NCBI RefSeq assembly: GCF_047511655.1
Contig: NC_133403.1
Location: 13,203,014-13,267,013 of the forward strand
DNA from: Castor canadensis
Lineage: Eukaryota > Chordata > Mammalia > Rodentia > Castoridae
Direction: 5' to 3'
DNA: 64,000 nucleotides
Below, piece by piece: positions 19,201 through 34,200 of this stretch. Under the pieces are notes generated by a model. That model was not told where the DNA came from. It did no database searches and saw only the letters and a list, made by a program, of their open reading frames with translations. A program made the position numbers and the translations under genes. The first letter of the stretch is position 1; each line of letters starts with the position of its first letter.

Positions 19201-22200
19201 GTGTGATGTAACATGCTTTCTAAGTTCATTAGCTAATGAATTTTTTTTTAACTTTTAGTCGAAAAACTAAAAGTTAAACTCATAGAAAAGTTGCAAGAAA
19301 AAATTAATGCAAAAACATTATTTTTTTTGTACTCAGATTTATCTGTTAGTAGCATTATACATTATTTGCCTTATCCCCCACCACCACATCTGCACATAGG
19401 TATGTACCAAAACACAGTGTTTTTTTTCTGAACTCTTTGAGAGTAAGTTGCATGGATACATGATCACATGGGCTGCAGGAAGCAGGAGGTGGCTCCTACT
19501 TAGCCTAACCCCAGTGCCCTAACACCTGCTTTGTGCCAAGCACTGCATCATGTCAAATACAAAGATCTCCAGGGCACAGGAAGACTTGTGGTTAAAGCTT
19601 AAGTTGGTCCAGGTGAAGGCAAATAGGCATCAGTGCACTTTAGAGTTATTGTTTGAATTGATGGTTCTGATCTTAGGAATGATGGCTGCTGCTTTTGAAC
19701 ATATGTGCTTTTGTTAGGCTGTGCTTTCCTATCCTTTCCTGGTCTGCTTCCCAGGCATATGTCGTGGGTATTTTCCTCACCTGGCATTTCCTGAGGTACT
19801 GGATAATTATGTCCTCTTAGCACTGGTGGAAGTCAATCTGGATGTATGTATGTCCTCCTAGCAGTGAATGAGGTAATCTAGTGGGGCTCGTGTCCTTTTT
19901 TTGGTGGGAGGTAATCTCGCTGTGTATGTCCTCCTAGCAGTGATGGCAGATGTTCTAGCTGTGTGCGTCCTCTTAGTGCTGGTGGTGGTCTAGTAATTGA
20001 TCTGCTATACCTGAGCCTTTAACTACTGGAGAGTTCCTTTGCCCCTCTCTTTTTTTTTTTGTGGTACTGGGTCTTAAACTCAGGGCCTTCACCTTGAGCC
20101 ACTTTACCAGCCCTTTTTGTGATGGGTATTTTCGAGATAAGGTCTCTCAAACTATTTGCCCAGGTTGGCTTCACACTGCAATCCTCCTGATCTTTGCCTC
20201 CTGAGTAGCTAGGATTACGGGTATGAGCCACTGGCTCCCGGCCCTTTGCCTCTCTTGATCTTTGGCTTCAGGAGACTTTTCCTAGTTTTTTAATTCTCAG
20301 TGTAACGTGTCAGTATAACACTTAGAGCTCAGTAGAGAGCCTGTGACTGATTAAAAGTCTTCTTGGTGTGCTGCTGGGTCTTTTGCTCATCACATGCTTT
20401 TTAGTCTGGGTGCTAAGCAGGTCAGTAATCCCAAAAGCCCAGTTTTGGGACAACAGTTGGCTGAGCAGAGGGATGTGTAGGCTTCTGTTGTGTTTATTAC
20501 ATGACAGCTGGGTTTTTGTTTCCAGCTTGATTTACCAATTGTCTGGGGGGGTTTAGTAGAAGCTAGTCGCATCTCATTCTGCCTTTCTTTGTTGGGCTGT
20601 GTGTCCTGTCAGTATGAACGTAATAGGCCTTGGCGGGGCAGGTCTAGGCTAGAGGTGAATGGCTTGGGGGGCCTGTAGTTACAGTGCAGTGGGATGTGGG
20701 TCCAGATGTCCTAGGACTTAAGTCTGTCCCACAGCTCGCTCCATGACTTTCCTGACCTGGAACATGGACATCATCATAGGGCTTTGTGGAGATGTGGGAT
20801 TAAAATGGGTAAGTGTAAAGTTCCAAAGAATATCTGATACAAAGCAAATGCTTCATATAGGCCAGCTGTTGGTTTTATCCACAGATGGACTTCAAGGAAC
20901 CCCCGAATCTGTGCCAGATGGTGTGTGCATGTGGGCAGTATCTCTAGAACAGGGCTCCCTCTGGGAGGCAGCAGAGCACAGTGCAGTGGTTTTGAGTTCT
21001 GTCTGCTACACAGCCAGTGTTGTAGGAGTCTTAGCTGTTCCAGTGATATTAGAGGAGCATGTGTGACTTGATGAGAGGCCCCAAAACAGCCACCATGCTC
21101 TTTGCACAGTGCTAGGATTGTTTACACTAACAGATTTTGCTTGTTGTCACATTCCCAGTGTGTCCCCTGGGTCTGGTCAGGCACAGAGTGGGCACTCAGA
21201 AATCAGTTACTGAGCAAATGCACGAAAGAGCCACAGCTCCTTTGGCGAGCCAGCCTTGCAGCTGCCCTGGTTGGGGGTGGCAAGGAAGATGAAGGCTTTG
21301 TGGCCATCCTGCAGGAATGCAGTGCGATGGGGCGGGGGTAGGGGGGTGGGGGGGGAAGGACATAGAGCCAGCTGGCTGGGCCTCACACTGGGTGGAGCTT
21401 TCTCCTCAGCTGTCAGTGGGGCCAAGAGGTGAAAGAGGTAGGGCTTCTTGCCAACATGGATCCTCCCTGAAGTTCAGTCACTCAGGCTGGGGTGGGTGGG
21501 TCTCCCAGAGAGGGGAGCCCTGAGAAGCTAGTAGGAGGATGGAGCTGCCACTCTGAACTTGTCTAGCACCTGGGCTTCGGAACAGGACTGCCCCTGTGTG
21601 AGGCCTTGGCTGGCTTTTCCTGGGCAGCTCATGTTGCAGGCCATGGTTGAGAGATGGCTGGGTGTGAGGGCTGCACATATATACTCTTGGCCTTCTCTTC
21701 CTCTTTAGTTTGCCAGAGTTGCTGCCTCAGTTAATCTGGGCTGGTTATTGACCTTCATCAATGCCCCTGTCTGTGCTCCCCTTCTGGCCCCTCAGCATAG
21801 ACTGACTTCTGCTGATCTCTTGACAGCCAGCCATCAGTTTGTTCAGCTTGTTACCTGTCTCTCTCAGCTGTGGGCTTCCTATGGGACAGGACAGTGCTAG
21901 AGTCTCCCCTTCCCCTTCCAGGTAGATTTCTTGCTTACCCCATGCCTGGGAAGTCTTGTTCCCCTCAGGAGCCTGCCTTAGAAGTTTATAGCTATTAGCT
22001 TTTTTTTTTCACCATTTTTAAAATTTTATTATTCATATGTGCATACAAGGCTTGCTATTAGCCTTTTAGTCACCACACATTTGCATGTGTGTTGTCTCTA
22101 TATATGTATGCACACTATATATATTTTGCAGAATTCTTTGAAACTATGTTGCAGACATGCTGACCTTTCATTTTAAATCCCCCAACCTACATTTCCTAAG

Positions 22201-25200
22201 AATAAGTTCATTTTCCTATACCCATAGCACAGTTATCAAATCTAGGATGTTTAATAGCTATATTATGATTTTTATTGTTGTTTGAAACAGGCTCTCACTT
22301 TGTAGACCACATTGGCCTCACACTTGGTGTGTGACTGGCAGAGTGGCTCAAGTGGTAAAGAGTGCCTGCTTATCAAGTGTGAGGCCCTGAGTTCAAACCC
22401 AGTGCCACTAAAAACCAACAGACAAATAAACTAACAAAAAACTTGCTCTGTAGCCCAGGCTGGCCTCGAAATCTTGATCCTTCTGCCTCAGCTTTCCAAG
22501 TGCTGGAATTATAGATGTGTGTCACCTACTCTTATAAAATTCTTATTACTTATCTTGGTATTCTACCAAATAGAGCTTCCCTTCCTTCCCTTTTTATCTT
22601 TTAGTATCTGTATGGATTCATGCATTCTTTTTATTCAGTATGTAATAACTGGTTGCTGTCATTCCTTTTTTTTGTTCTTAAGCGTTTTTTTTTTTTTTTT
22701 TGTGATACTGGGGTTTAAACTCAAGGCTTCTTGCTTGCTATGATGGCACCCTTACCGTGTGAGCCACTCCCCAGCCTGACATCATTCCTTTTGATGCTTA
22801 TAATTGGTTTGGCAAGTACAACCCCTTCAGGGTGACTTCTGTGTCCTTCTGACATGTTCCCATCCATTTAAACAGCCCTTGTTATTGTACTTATTTTGTA
22901 CCTTTCTTGCCCTTAGCCTGGAGTGTGGGGCAGTTTTTAATGAGGCACTGATTCCTTTTAGTGGAAAATGGCTTTGGCCATGTTCGTTGCTCTTAGGATG
23001 TTGCTGCTGATAGATCTAGAAGTATGTGCGTGTACACCCCTTGTGTGCATGTACACATGCATTTGTGAGTTCATACTGTTAAATCTTTGAGTTCTAATGC
23101 AGCATCACTGGTCTCTTGCTTTCCCTGGTTCATATTTGTATCTCCTTTTTCTCAACAATGAAAAAAAGCTCTCAATGCATTGATAGTTACTCATTTGCTT
23201 AAACCTATATATAGTGCACATAGAGTAGCTTCTTAAGTGCTACACCCATGCCAGTACCAACAACAGACTTGCTAAATGGTGTTTAAGGTTTTTATTGCTG
23301 TTTTTGTCTTTAGAATGATGGTATGTATGCATAGTATTAGGTTCCAAAGCTACATGAGTCAGGAAGGTGGCACCTGTCTGTAATCCCAGAGAACTACAGA
23401 CTCAGGAGGCTGAGGTAGGAGGATAGTGAGTTTGAGGTCAGCCTGGGCTATATAATGAGATCATGTCTCCAAAAAAAAAACCAAAACCCCAAACTACTTG
23501 GGTTCTCTCCTATATTTCTTATCCAATTAGGTTCAAAACTAGGTTGATTTGAAACTCCTTTTATCACATTGAATTTTTGAATAGGTTATATTATTTTCCT
23601 GGTGAGTTTTTTGAAAGTCACTTTTAGGAGTAGCTATTAATAGGGCTTTTTGTTTGTTTTTGGCAATACTGGGATTTTGAACTCAGGGCCTTGCACTTGC
23701 TAGCAAGAGCTCTACCATTTGAGTCACACCTCCAGCCTTTGGTTGTTGCTTTTAAGAGATGGAGTCTTTTGGGCTTGGGGTATGGCTTAAATGGTAGAGT
23801 ACCTGCCTAACAAGCTCAAGATCCAGATCCAGAGTTCAAACCTCAGTATCACCCACACAAAAAAAGAGTGAGCAAGAGAGATGGAGTCTTTCTGTATTCC
23901 TGTGTTGCCCAGGTAGGCCCTGAATTCCTAGGCTCAAGTGATCCTTTTGCCTTGGCCTTCTTAATAGCTGGGATTATAGGCATGTGATAAGCCTGGCTTT
24001 CAATATTTATAGTTTTTGTTCCTCCAGTGCTAGAGTTTGAACTCAGGGCCTTGCTCTGGCTAGGCAAGTGCTCTACCACTTGAACCACATTCCAGACCTT
24101 TTTACTTTAGTTATTTTTTAGGTAAAGTCTCGAGTTTTTGCCTGGGGCTGGCCTCACCCTGCAGTCCTTCTACCTACAACCAGGGGAGTAGCTGGGATCA
24201 TCGATGTGTACCACGAAGCCCAGTTTATAGATTGAGAAGGGGGGGAGGATCTTGCTTTTTGCCTAGTCTGATCTTGAAACTTTATCCTCCCCATCTCTGC
24301 CTCCTGAGTAGTTGGCATTACAGGGATGAGCCATCACGCCCAGGTCCATATTTATAGTTTTAACATGTCAACTCTTAATAATATACATTGCTATTTGCTT
24401 AAAATATTTTTTTCTGTTATTTCTATTCTGTAATGTGAAGAGAATTATGGATGTTGAGTAAATGATAACTCAGCATTAATAAAAAGGAAGGACAAATAAA
24501 ATTTATGTCATTAAATTTTAGCATCAATAAGTGCTATTTTTTTATTTTGTTAACTTTAAAATATTTTGATGGGATTTTATTAGAAACTTCTTTGTAATAC
24601 TAATTGCAGTGGGGAATCCCAAATGGATCCTGGAAGAACAAGAGTATTAGCTAGCAGAATTCAGGTGATAGAAATGTGCTAGCATTGTGGTATAAAGTGC
24701 CAATAGAGAATACCAGATAAAGTAGGGACTTTGCTATAAATCTGATATTATTTAAGCATTAAAAAATTTGAGCCTGGCATGATGGCACAAATCTGTGATC
24801 CCAGCATTTGGGAGAGAGATGCAGGAGGATGGCAAATTGAAGGCCAGCCTGGGCTACACAGCAAGACTCTTATCTAAAAAAACAAAAATAAATGAAAGTT
24901 TTGTTTTAACACATTTGTGGTAATAATTGAATATTTTAAAAAAGAAAGTAGTATTTGGATTTCTAAGAGCCCTGAGACCTTGTTGACCTAGTTTTGTCAT
25001 TGATTTGCCAAACTCTTGGCAAATGACTGGTTTTTTTGGGTTTCACTTTCTTCTTGTAGATAAAAAATAAAAACAAACAAAAAACAAAGGGCTTAGATGT
25101 GTCAGGGTCATTTGGACTCAAGTTCTGATATTCTCTCTAGACTTGTTGGTTTAGTAAGCTGTGGACTCCATCATGTATAGCCATTTGTATTTCCTGTCTG

Positions 25201-28200
25201 TCCAGTGGTGGTAGACAGGGCTCTGAGAGTATGGAGCCCAAACTCTATTGTGGTGTGGGAGAGCTGGCTGAAACAGGGAGTCATGTGTGGCTCAGGAATT
25301 TGGGTGTAATTGTGCCAGTTGTTGCTCAGTGAGGCAGATGGTAGGTGGCCCATTTTTAGATTCAGGTGTTGAGGCCCAGATGGTAATGAACTTGCCTGGT
25401 GACATCACTTAGCTTTTAAGCAGAAATAGAAACAGAATATTCAGGACCATTATGGTGAATACATGCTTCACCTGCACCACACTGTGGCTGGGGAGCTAAG
25501 TGGAGAGTCCTCCTATTGGAGGAGGGGCACCTTTTCATTGAGTCAGGGCCCTTAGTGGTCACAGTGTCCAGCTCTACCAGCATCTTTGTGGACATTGATG
25601 CTTTTACAACTCTTTGGATCTGGTTGACCAGTTCAGGCCTCTCCTGTGATCAAAGGGAAAAATGTGTGTTTCCAGAAGCTTGGGAGGCTTATTAACGATC
25701 TTAACTTTGCTGCCACCTCCTTTCATGTGGACTTTATAGATTTTAGAAGCACGTGTTTCTGTTGCCTCTTAAGAAATGTCCACGAAGACTGAGGGTGGTG
25801 GCATATACTTGTGTTCCCATTTACACATGTAATTGTGTTCCCAGTGGAGGTCCAAGGCCAGCCTGAGCAAAGTTAGCATGGAACACTAACAGAGGGGAGT
25901 AGTCATGAAGGTAAAAGAGCAGAGCGTGGTCTTCTATCCAGTACTACTGCATAGATTGGCGCTCGCATCTGGTACTGTGCAGCTACAGTAGTACTTCACT
26001 ATCCTTAGCTCTTTTTTCCCTCTGCCTGTTTCTTTCTCCTCCTGCCTCCTCACCTGGAACCTCAGCCCTCTCTTCCCCTGTATATACTGCTCTTCTTCCT
26101 CCAGCCATGGCTACCAGGACCACAGTACTAGCTTCCTAGTCTCACCTGCCCCTTCCCACTGTTCTATTGATGCCGCCCTTCAGGAAGCCTCATACTCAAC
26201 CTTCCAGGAGCTGCCTGAAGCTCCCCTCCCTGCCTGTTCGTACAGTCCTAGCCTTGGTGCTTTGCTGTTGCTGCCCTTGTCATCTTGACCCCAGCGTCAT
26301 GCGCTCTGCTAAGTATTTGGTGTGCAATAGCTTAGGTAACATTAAATTATAATCTTCCTTCTCAGGTAGACTTTTTGATATGGTGGATGCTACACACTGT
26401 AAGGTTTCCAGTAAGTGTAATGAAGTAAAGCTTTTAGGCTGTGTTATCCTTGAACAACTATGGAGAGCCCAGAGTGATAAAGATGTGTGTTTTTGTGAGT
26501 GTAACTCTGTGGTGATTCCAGTGCACACTAGTGTTTTAGCTCTAGCCCAAGGGAGGAGTTGAGGCAAAGCTTCCAGCCATGGCTTGACCTTAGGGTCATC
26601 TCCTTTTAGGAAGTCTCAGAATTCCAGTCCAGCTTTCCTGCAGGAGTTGCGTTGTTCAGTCAATTTCGTTTTTACCCTTGGGTGGGGCTCATTGTGCAGC
26701 TCAGTGACAGAGCACTTGCCTAGCATAGTCAGAAAGAGAGAGAGAGAGAGAGAGAGAAAGGAAAGAAGGTGAATTTTGTAAGGTCAGCCTGGACTGGAAC
26801 ATAGCAAGACTTCAATCTCAAAAAAAAAAAAAAAAAGTTAGCCTTAGGATTTATTTTATATGTGCTTTTGAATCCTTCAGTCCATTTAGAAACTAAGCCC
26901 TGAGAGGTACACGAACAAATTTCATTTCTTTTTCTCTAAATAGGGATAATACTAGAATTGACTTGAAATGATTATTGACTAGATCCAGAGAAATAAGGTT
27001 TAGGGTTTTGTTTTTTGTTTGTGTTTTAATTGTGGTAAAAAAATTTTTTTAATTAAACAATAACATAAGCCATCATAACCATTTTGAAGTGTACAGTTTC
27101 GTCATGTCATCTGTATGCCCCTTGTGTGCAACAGATCTCTAGAATGTTTTCATCTTACAAAACCAAAACTCTCTGCCTATTGAACAACTGGCCCCCATTC
27201 CCATCCCTCCAACTCCTGGCAACCACCATTCTACCTCCTGTTTCTGAGCACCTACTTTAGCTGCTTCACAAAGTGGAATTACGTAGTATTTATCTTTTTG
27301 TCTCTAGCTTATTTCACTGAGCATAATGTCCTCAAGTTTCAACCACATTGCAGCAGAATCAGAAATTATTTTTTAAAGGTTAGTAATATTTCATTGTGTG
27401 TATATATCACATTTTGTTTATCCAGTTCACTTATTGGTGAACACTTGGGTTGCTTCCATCTATTAGCCACTGTCAACAGGAGTATGCACATTTGAAGGAG
27501 TTCCACGCTATTTTTTCATAGCGGCAGCACCATTTCACACCCGTACCAGCAGTGCACAAAGGTTTCAGTTTATCCATATCTACACTTGTTTCTGCTCTTT
27601 ATTTATCTATTTTTTAGCAGTGGTCACCTTAGTGGATGTGAGGTAATATCTTGTGGTTTTTACTTGAATTTCCCTGATGATTGAGGTTCCATTTTTGATA
27701 TAGAAAGTCCAGTTGTCTTAGCACTGTTTGCTGGAATGTTATCCTTTCTCCATTGAATTATCTTTGTACCTTTGTCAAAAATTCATTGACTGTATTTATG
27801 TAGGTCTATTCCTGGGACCTGTATTCTGTTCTGTCGATCTGTGTGTCTGTACTGAGGTTTTGGTCAAAGAGGTTAATGGTTGTCCCCCTGGCCAAGAGGC
27901 AGAACAGAGAAAGGAAGGAGTAGTACAGTCCCCTTGACGGGCACACCCCCCAGTGACCTCCCACTAGGTCCCACCTTTTATTTTTTAAAATAATTTTTAT
28001 TATTATCGATGTGCTGGAGGAACATTGTGACATTTACAAAAGTTTTTACAATAGATCAGTTGAATTCACACCTTCCATCATTCTCCTTTATCCCCTTTCC
28101 CCCCAAGGCCCCACTTTTCAAGGTTCCACTGCCTCCCAGTAGTGCCACCCTGGGTACCAAGCCGTAGCACATTTAAAATCCAAATTATATTAGTTATGTT

Positions 28201-31200
28201 TCTTATCTTTCTCCTAGAAATCTGTACTTTTAGTTCTTTTCACTTGTTATCATAGAGGCATAGTGCCTGATCCCTATGAGGTGTAGGGTGGCGTACATTG
28301 AATGAGTGAGTGGGTTTAGCTTAAGGATTTAGAATAATGTTTTCCAAGTACTCAGTACACTGCTGGAGCACAAAATGAACATTCAAGAATCTGGTTTTGC
28401 TGCAACTGTCATTCTTCTTGAGATGAGTGGGTCATGTACTAATGGCTGTTATCAAGCTGTGCTGTGAGTGTTGGATCAAACTGCTAGTAGATGTTACATC
28501 AGAGGCAAGTTATCTCTTCCATTTCTACCTCATCCTCTTGCCCTAGCTTTTTCCTGAGTTTTCAAACTCAGGAAAATAAACTCCCTTTCCTCCCTAGCCT
28601 GCCCCCACAAAATAATAGACTGTTTGCAGGTTGATTTTTTTTTTTTTTCTTGAAAGTGTCATTCAGTTAATGGATGTGACTAGAGTACTTGCCTCTCTCC
28701 TCTTTCACCTTCTAAGGTCACATCCTTCTTTTTAGGGAAAGTTCAGGAAAAAGTAGAACTTTTTTTTTTTTTTTTTAGGTGGGACTGCAGTTTGAACTAA
28801 GGGCTCTTTGCTTGCAAACCAGGTGCTCTTCCACTTGAGCCAAACGTCCAGTACATTTTACTCTGGTTATTTTGGAGATCGAGTCTCATGAGCTACTTGC
28901 CTGGGCTGACCTCGAACCTCGCTCCTCCCATTCTCAGCCTCCCAAGTGGCGAGGATTACAGGCGTGAGGCACCTGTGCTAGGCAAAAGGGGAACTTATTT
29001 TAAGCAGGGTCTTCTTCCCCAAACATCTGCCTAAGGAGAAGCCACAGAGCAATGTAGGGCAAATGAATAAATATCCTGGTTGAACAATATCTATGAATAG
29101 ATGGTAACAAGTGATGGTTGCTTCATCCTTCAGATGTAGAAGATGCTTGTTATTTATGAGAAAATTGCTGTTTGGCCTTGTCACGTTGTTCTGGTGCAGC
29201 ATTCTCCAATGTCAGCCTTATGACTCCTTGGCCTGCTAGGAAAAGTGACTGACACTTCCCTGTGCTCCACTGTCATAGCAGAGCTGCTGGGTCTCCAGTG
29301 ACAAGAGAATGGAGAACACTGTGGTCCCTCTGGAGTAGTGACAGGGTAGAGCCATTAGTCAGGATTCCACTTGCCCCCAGGATATCTGAAAATGGGTTTG
29401 GATCAGAATGGAGTGATTGGAGGCTACTGCAGTTTAGGGAGTCATGTTAAGGGTGCTGTAGACATTTCAAAATTGTAGACAATTCATGAGAGAATGAATT
29501 CATGAGAGAATGTTTACAATATTTTGGTACATCCCTGGCTCTGTTGTCCCAAACTGGTGATCAGGCACCTGCACTTCCTGGTTCCCCTGAGCTTTGTCCA
29601 GCCATACTCCATGGAGGGCATAGTCTCTCTTCTTTATCAATAAAGAAAATACGTCAACTGGAAAATTTGAACATGGCCTTCTGTGAAAGAGTCAGAACAT
29701 GGAACATCCTAGCTGGAGAGTTCTGCTAGCTTTGAGAATAGGGATTTGGGTGAGAGAGTCTGGTTTCTAGTGCCCATTCTGCTGTCAACTCCTTGTGGGA
29801 CATTGAGCCAGGCAGGCAGCTCTTCTGTGAGGTAAGCTGGCTAGACCAAATGGTCATTTTTGATAAGTAAAAGAGCTTCAGGCCCTCTTCAGTTCTGCTA
29901 ATGAAACTTCCAGTACTTTCATTTTCATAAGTCATGTATATCTCTTTCTCTTTTTTTTTTTTTTTTTCCCCAAACTCTGGGCCCTTCTGGGTGACAGTCA
30001 TCTGGCCATTTGGTCTCTGAGCTCCTTTAGGTTGAGGTTCAGGTGCTGGCATCCTTGGGGCTGCAACTTGGCAAGAATGCCAAGGCCTCCAGGTAGAAGC
30101 AGCCTTAACTGTGGAGACTAGGCAGTAGATCAACCTGTGCAAAGCCCCTGGCCTCAACTTCCTGCCTCCAATCTATCCTTTGCCTGTGTGGGACCTTCTT
30201 AGAGCATATTCTCTTCAGGGACCTCCAGGGATCATTCCTAAGGATGATCAGTTACTTCAGTAACTGAGCACTGTCTGAATAATTTTTCTCCTTTGGGCTG
30301 CAAGACTGGTAGGGAAGTCAGGAAGGCGAGCAGGGATGGATCCATGTTTTCCAAATGAAGGAATGGACTCCTACAAAGCCAAATAGTCATGCGCTTCAGG
30401 CACTAAGGCCTGTCATTTGTCTTATCATGGGTCTCTGTGGCCTTTTCCAAGCTGATCTCCCTATACATCATTCCAGGAAGATGCAGGGGCTAGGTGGTTA
30501 CCTATAGGCCTACCGGTACAGAGAAATGGCAGTGTGGCAATGACTAGGAAGAAATTAGAGGTATTGCAGGGGAAGAGTTGCAGAGACTGCCAAACCAGGA
30601 CAGAAAAAGATGGGGACCTCGAGGAAAGGCTGGAGATGGAAGCACAAATCCAGCCCTCATGAAAAGCACAAATAGTATAGCACTGTTGAGATGGTGGGGA
30701 GTTAGTAATATGATTGCATTTGATTCTAGAATGGTTTCCTGTGCACTGTTTCTAATGCCTGGTTATGTGTTGGCCCCACTATCTAGTTCTGCTCTCCTCA
30801 TCTGCATATGGTAGGCAAGCTCTCTAATGCCTCTCCTATTGGCTGCAGGGTGCACTCTATTTTGTGTTTTAGGTCACTGTCTTTTTGCAGTGCTGGGAAT
30901 TAAACTTGGGGTCTTGTGTATGCTAGGAAAGTGCTCTACACAGAGCCATAACTCTAGTCCTGTGTTTCATGTTTTAGTTGTCTGTGTTGTTGACATTAGT
31001 CTTTGTCCCCTCTTGAAGGTGTCTGGAGGAGAGACTGCTGGCCCAGGTTTCCACAATGTTGGGTGCAATTCTGTGTCCATAGGAGCCAGTCTCCTGGAGC
31101 TGTGTGGCCACTTGAATGGGAGGCTCAGCCAGCCCTGTTTTCAGATCCTTTCCATTCTGCCACTGGTTTGGGCAGTGGTGCTGGATATGTATCGCTTTCC

Positions 31201-34200
31201 TAGAAGTACCTTGGGTAGAGAGGGCAGATTGAAAAGCAGCTGCTAGCTCTGTCCAAGGCAGAATGTCTGAGTGATAGAAGCTACACTGCTCAGCTGTGAA
31301 CGGGCCTGCCAAGGTCCTGGGGCATTCCTGCAGAGTGTGGAAGCCACTGCTCCAAGTGTGGAGGGCTGCAGCCAAAGAAGGTCATTCCATGCTGGCGAAG
31401 CCCGAGCTGAGCTAAAATTTTCCCCTGGATTTCCTTGCTAGAAATCTTTTTTCTCTGTGCTAGGAATGTGGACATGTGTACTTCTGTTAAAACTCTGTCT
31501 TCCCCTTGAGCTTTGTGGGCAAATGTTGAAGAGAAATCAATTCCAGACAATTCAGGTAGCACACTAAATTTCACACAGTAATTTGAGACAGCTTAGTTTA
31601 CATATTTAAAATGAGGCCAAGGCTTGCTGGCCAAGAAGAAAGGAATCTAGAGGAAGAATCTGTATTGCAGAAACGCCTGAATTTCTACAGGGTATGAATC
31701 CTCCAGTTCCCACACATTCATCATGTAAAGCAGTAGCTCTTCTTGTGTCCAGAGCCTCCTGGGCATCCCTGGCCTTTTCAGGGGATCCTTGAGGAAAATT
31801 ACTGTCTTCATAATAACATAAAAGTGTCCTTTAACACTCTTCCATTCTCTCATAAGTGTAGGTTGCATTTCCAGAGATGACATGTGATGACATCCTTGCT
31901 CTCACAGCTGCTGATGTATGCTTAAGAGTCTCTCTTTTTAAGGATTAAAAAAACTGGTAAAATACATATAACATACACTTTATCATTTTAACCTTTGTGT
32001 GTGTGTGTGGGACTTGAGTTGAACTTGGATTGGTATTTGGGAAGCAGACGCTTTACCTCTGCAGTCCATCTTGCTCTGGGTATTTTGGAGATGGGAGTCT
32101 CTAGAACTATTTGCGACCCTCCCGATCTTAGCCTCCGAATTATCTAGGATTACAGGCGTGAGCCATCAGAGCCTGGTCCATTTTAACCATTTTTATTTTC
32201 AGTTTTTATTTTGCAGTCGAACCTGAGGTTTACACATGTTGAGTAAGCACTCTGCCACTGAACTTCCTTCCCAGCCCTTAACCATTTTTAAGCATGCAGT
32301 TCAGTGGTGTTAAGTCAGAATGTTGTGCAACCGTCAGCACTGCCCATTTCCAGAACTTTTTCATCATCCCAAACAAACTGTATACCCATTAGACAAAACA
32401 ACTTCTCTTCTTCCTCCAGCCCCTAGCAAGGCCTAATCTACTTCCGTTTATATAGATTTACCTATTGTGTACATTTTGTGTAAATGTAATCAACAGTGGT
32501 CTCTCATAAGTGGCTTCTTTCACTTAACATAATGTTTTCCAGTTCATCCATGTTGTATGCATAAGTACACCATTCCTTTTTATATCCAAGGAATATTCTG
32601 TTTTGTGGTTATACCACATTTTGTTTACTCTTCAATGATGGACACACGTTGTTTTCCATCTTTGGCTATCATAAATAGTGTTGCTGTGAACATTAGTGTA
32701 CAATTATCTGTTTGAGTCTCTGCTTTCAGTTCTCTTGAGTGAAATTGCTACTTTGTGTGGTAATTCTATGTTTAACTTTTTGAAGAAGTGCCAAACTGTT
32801 TTCCACAATAACTGAACCATTTTACATTCCCACCAGCAGTGCCCTAAGGTTCCAGTTTCTCTACATCCTTGCCATCCTTGCCAGTACTTATTTTCAGTTT
32901 AAAATAGTCATTCTGATGGATCTGAGGTGGTTAGTATTTCATTGTAGTTTTGATTTGCATTTTTCTAATCACTCTATTGTTGAGCATCTTTATGTTTATT
33001 TAGTCTTTTGCCCATTTTTGTTTAGGGTAGTTTTGGGTTTTTTATTGTTAAGTTGTAGGTATTTTTCAATACATTCTGAATATTAACATCTTATTTCTTA
33101 TTGCATATATGATTTGCAGATATTTTCTCCCACTCTGGGTTGTTTTTTTTTTTCACTCTGTGATAGTGTCCTGAGAGGCCCAAAGTGTTTATTTTTCATG
33201 AAGTCTACATTGTCTTCTTCTTTTTTTTTTTTTTTTGCTGCTATACTTTTGATATCATATCCAAAAAACTCATCAGGTCCATTGTCAGAAAGTTTTTTCC
33301 TTATGTTTGTCTAAGAGTTTTATAGTTTTAGCTCTTACATTAGGTCTTTGATCCATTTAGAGTTAATTTTTATGTATGGTGTTAGGTGAGGGGCATTTTC
33401 CTTCATTTGCAGGTGAATATCCAGTTGTCTCAGCATCATTTGTTAGAAAGACTCTTTTCCCTTTGAGGGAATCAACTGTAGGAGGGAAGATTTATTTTGG
33501 CTTACAGTTTCAGAGGTTCCAGTCTAAGGTGGGCAAGCTCCATTGCTTTGGGCCTGAGACAAGGCAGAGTGTCATGGCGGTGAGAGTGTGTGGCAGAGGA
33601 GACTGCTCACCTCATGGCAGTGGGGAAATGAATCAATCACACCCTCAAGATCTAGTCACCTCTCAATAGTGCCATTATCTGAGGACTAAGCCTTCAATAC
33701 ATGAGCCCTTGGGGGCCAAGGAGGAAGGTGGGACACACTGCATATCCAAACCAGGTATACATCTATAAGTGAAATTGCTAGGTCATATAATAATTCTGTG
33801 TTTAATCTTTTGAGCATATGCTTGAGATTCTTGCGTTTATATTATTTTTGCTTTAATTTCTGATACTGTAAATATTGATAGACATAACTCACTTAACAAA
33901 AGCTCTTTGGAATCCTCAGTAATTTTAGCATATAAAGAAGCCTTAGATTAAAGTATGCAAAGGAATTGTGGCATGAAGAACTTCGAGAACTGCCATTGTG
34001 GTAGAATTTCTTATTTTGGTAGAATTTCTTATTTTGGTACTTGGATGAAGAGGGCATGGATTATTTCCTAAAGTATTAAGGATCCATTGGCTGGGAAGAG
34101 CTGGCCTGCCTCTTCTATGTATAGCAAGGAGACAGTCCTCAGAAGAAAGCCTGGGACAGATAGGGCATTGGTAAAGCCAAGAGAGAAGGGTGCCTTTTTT

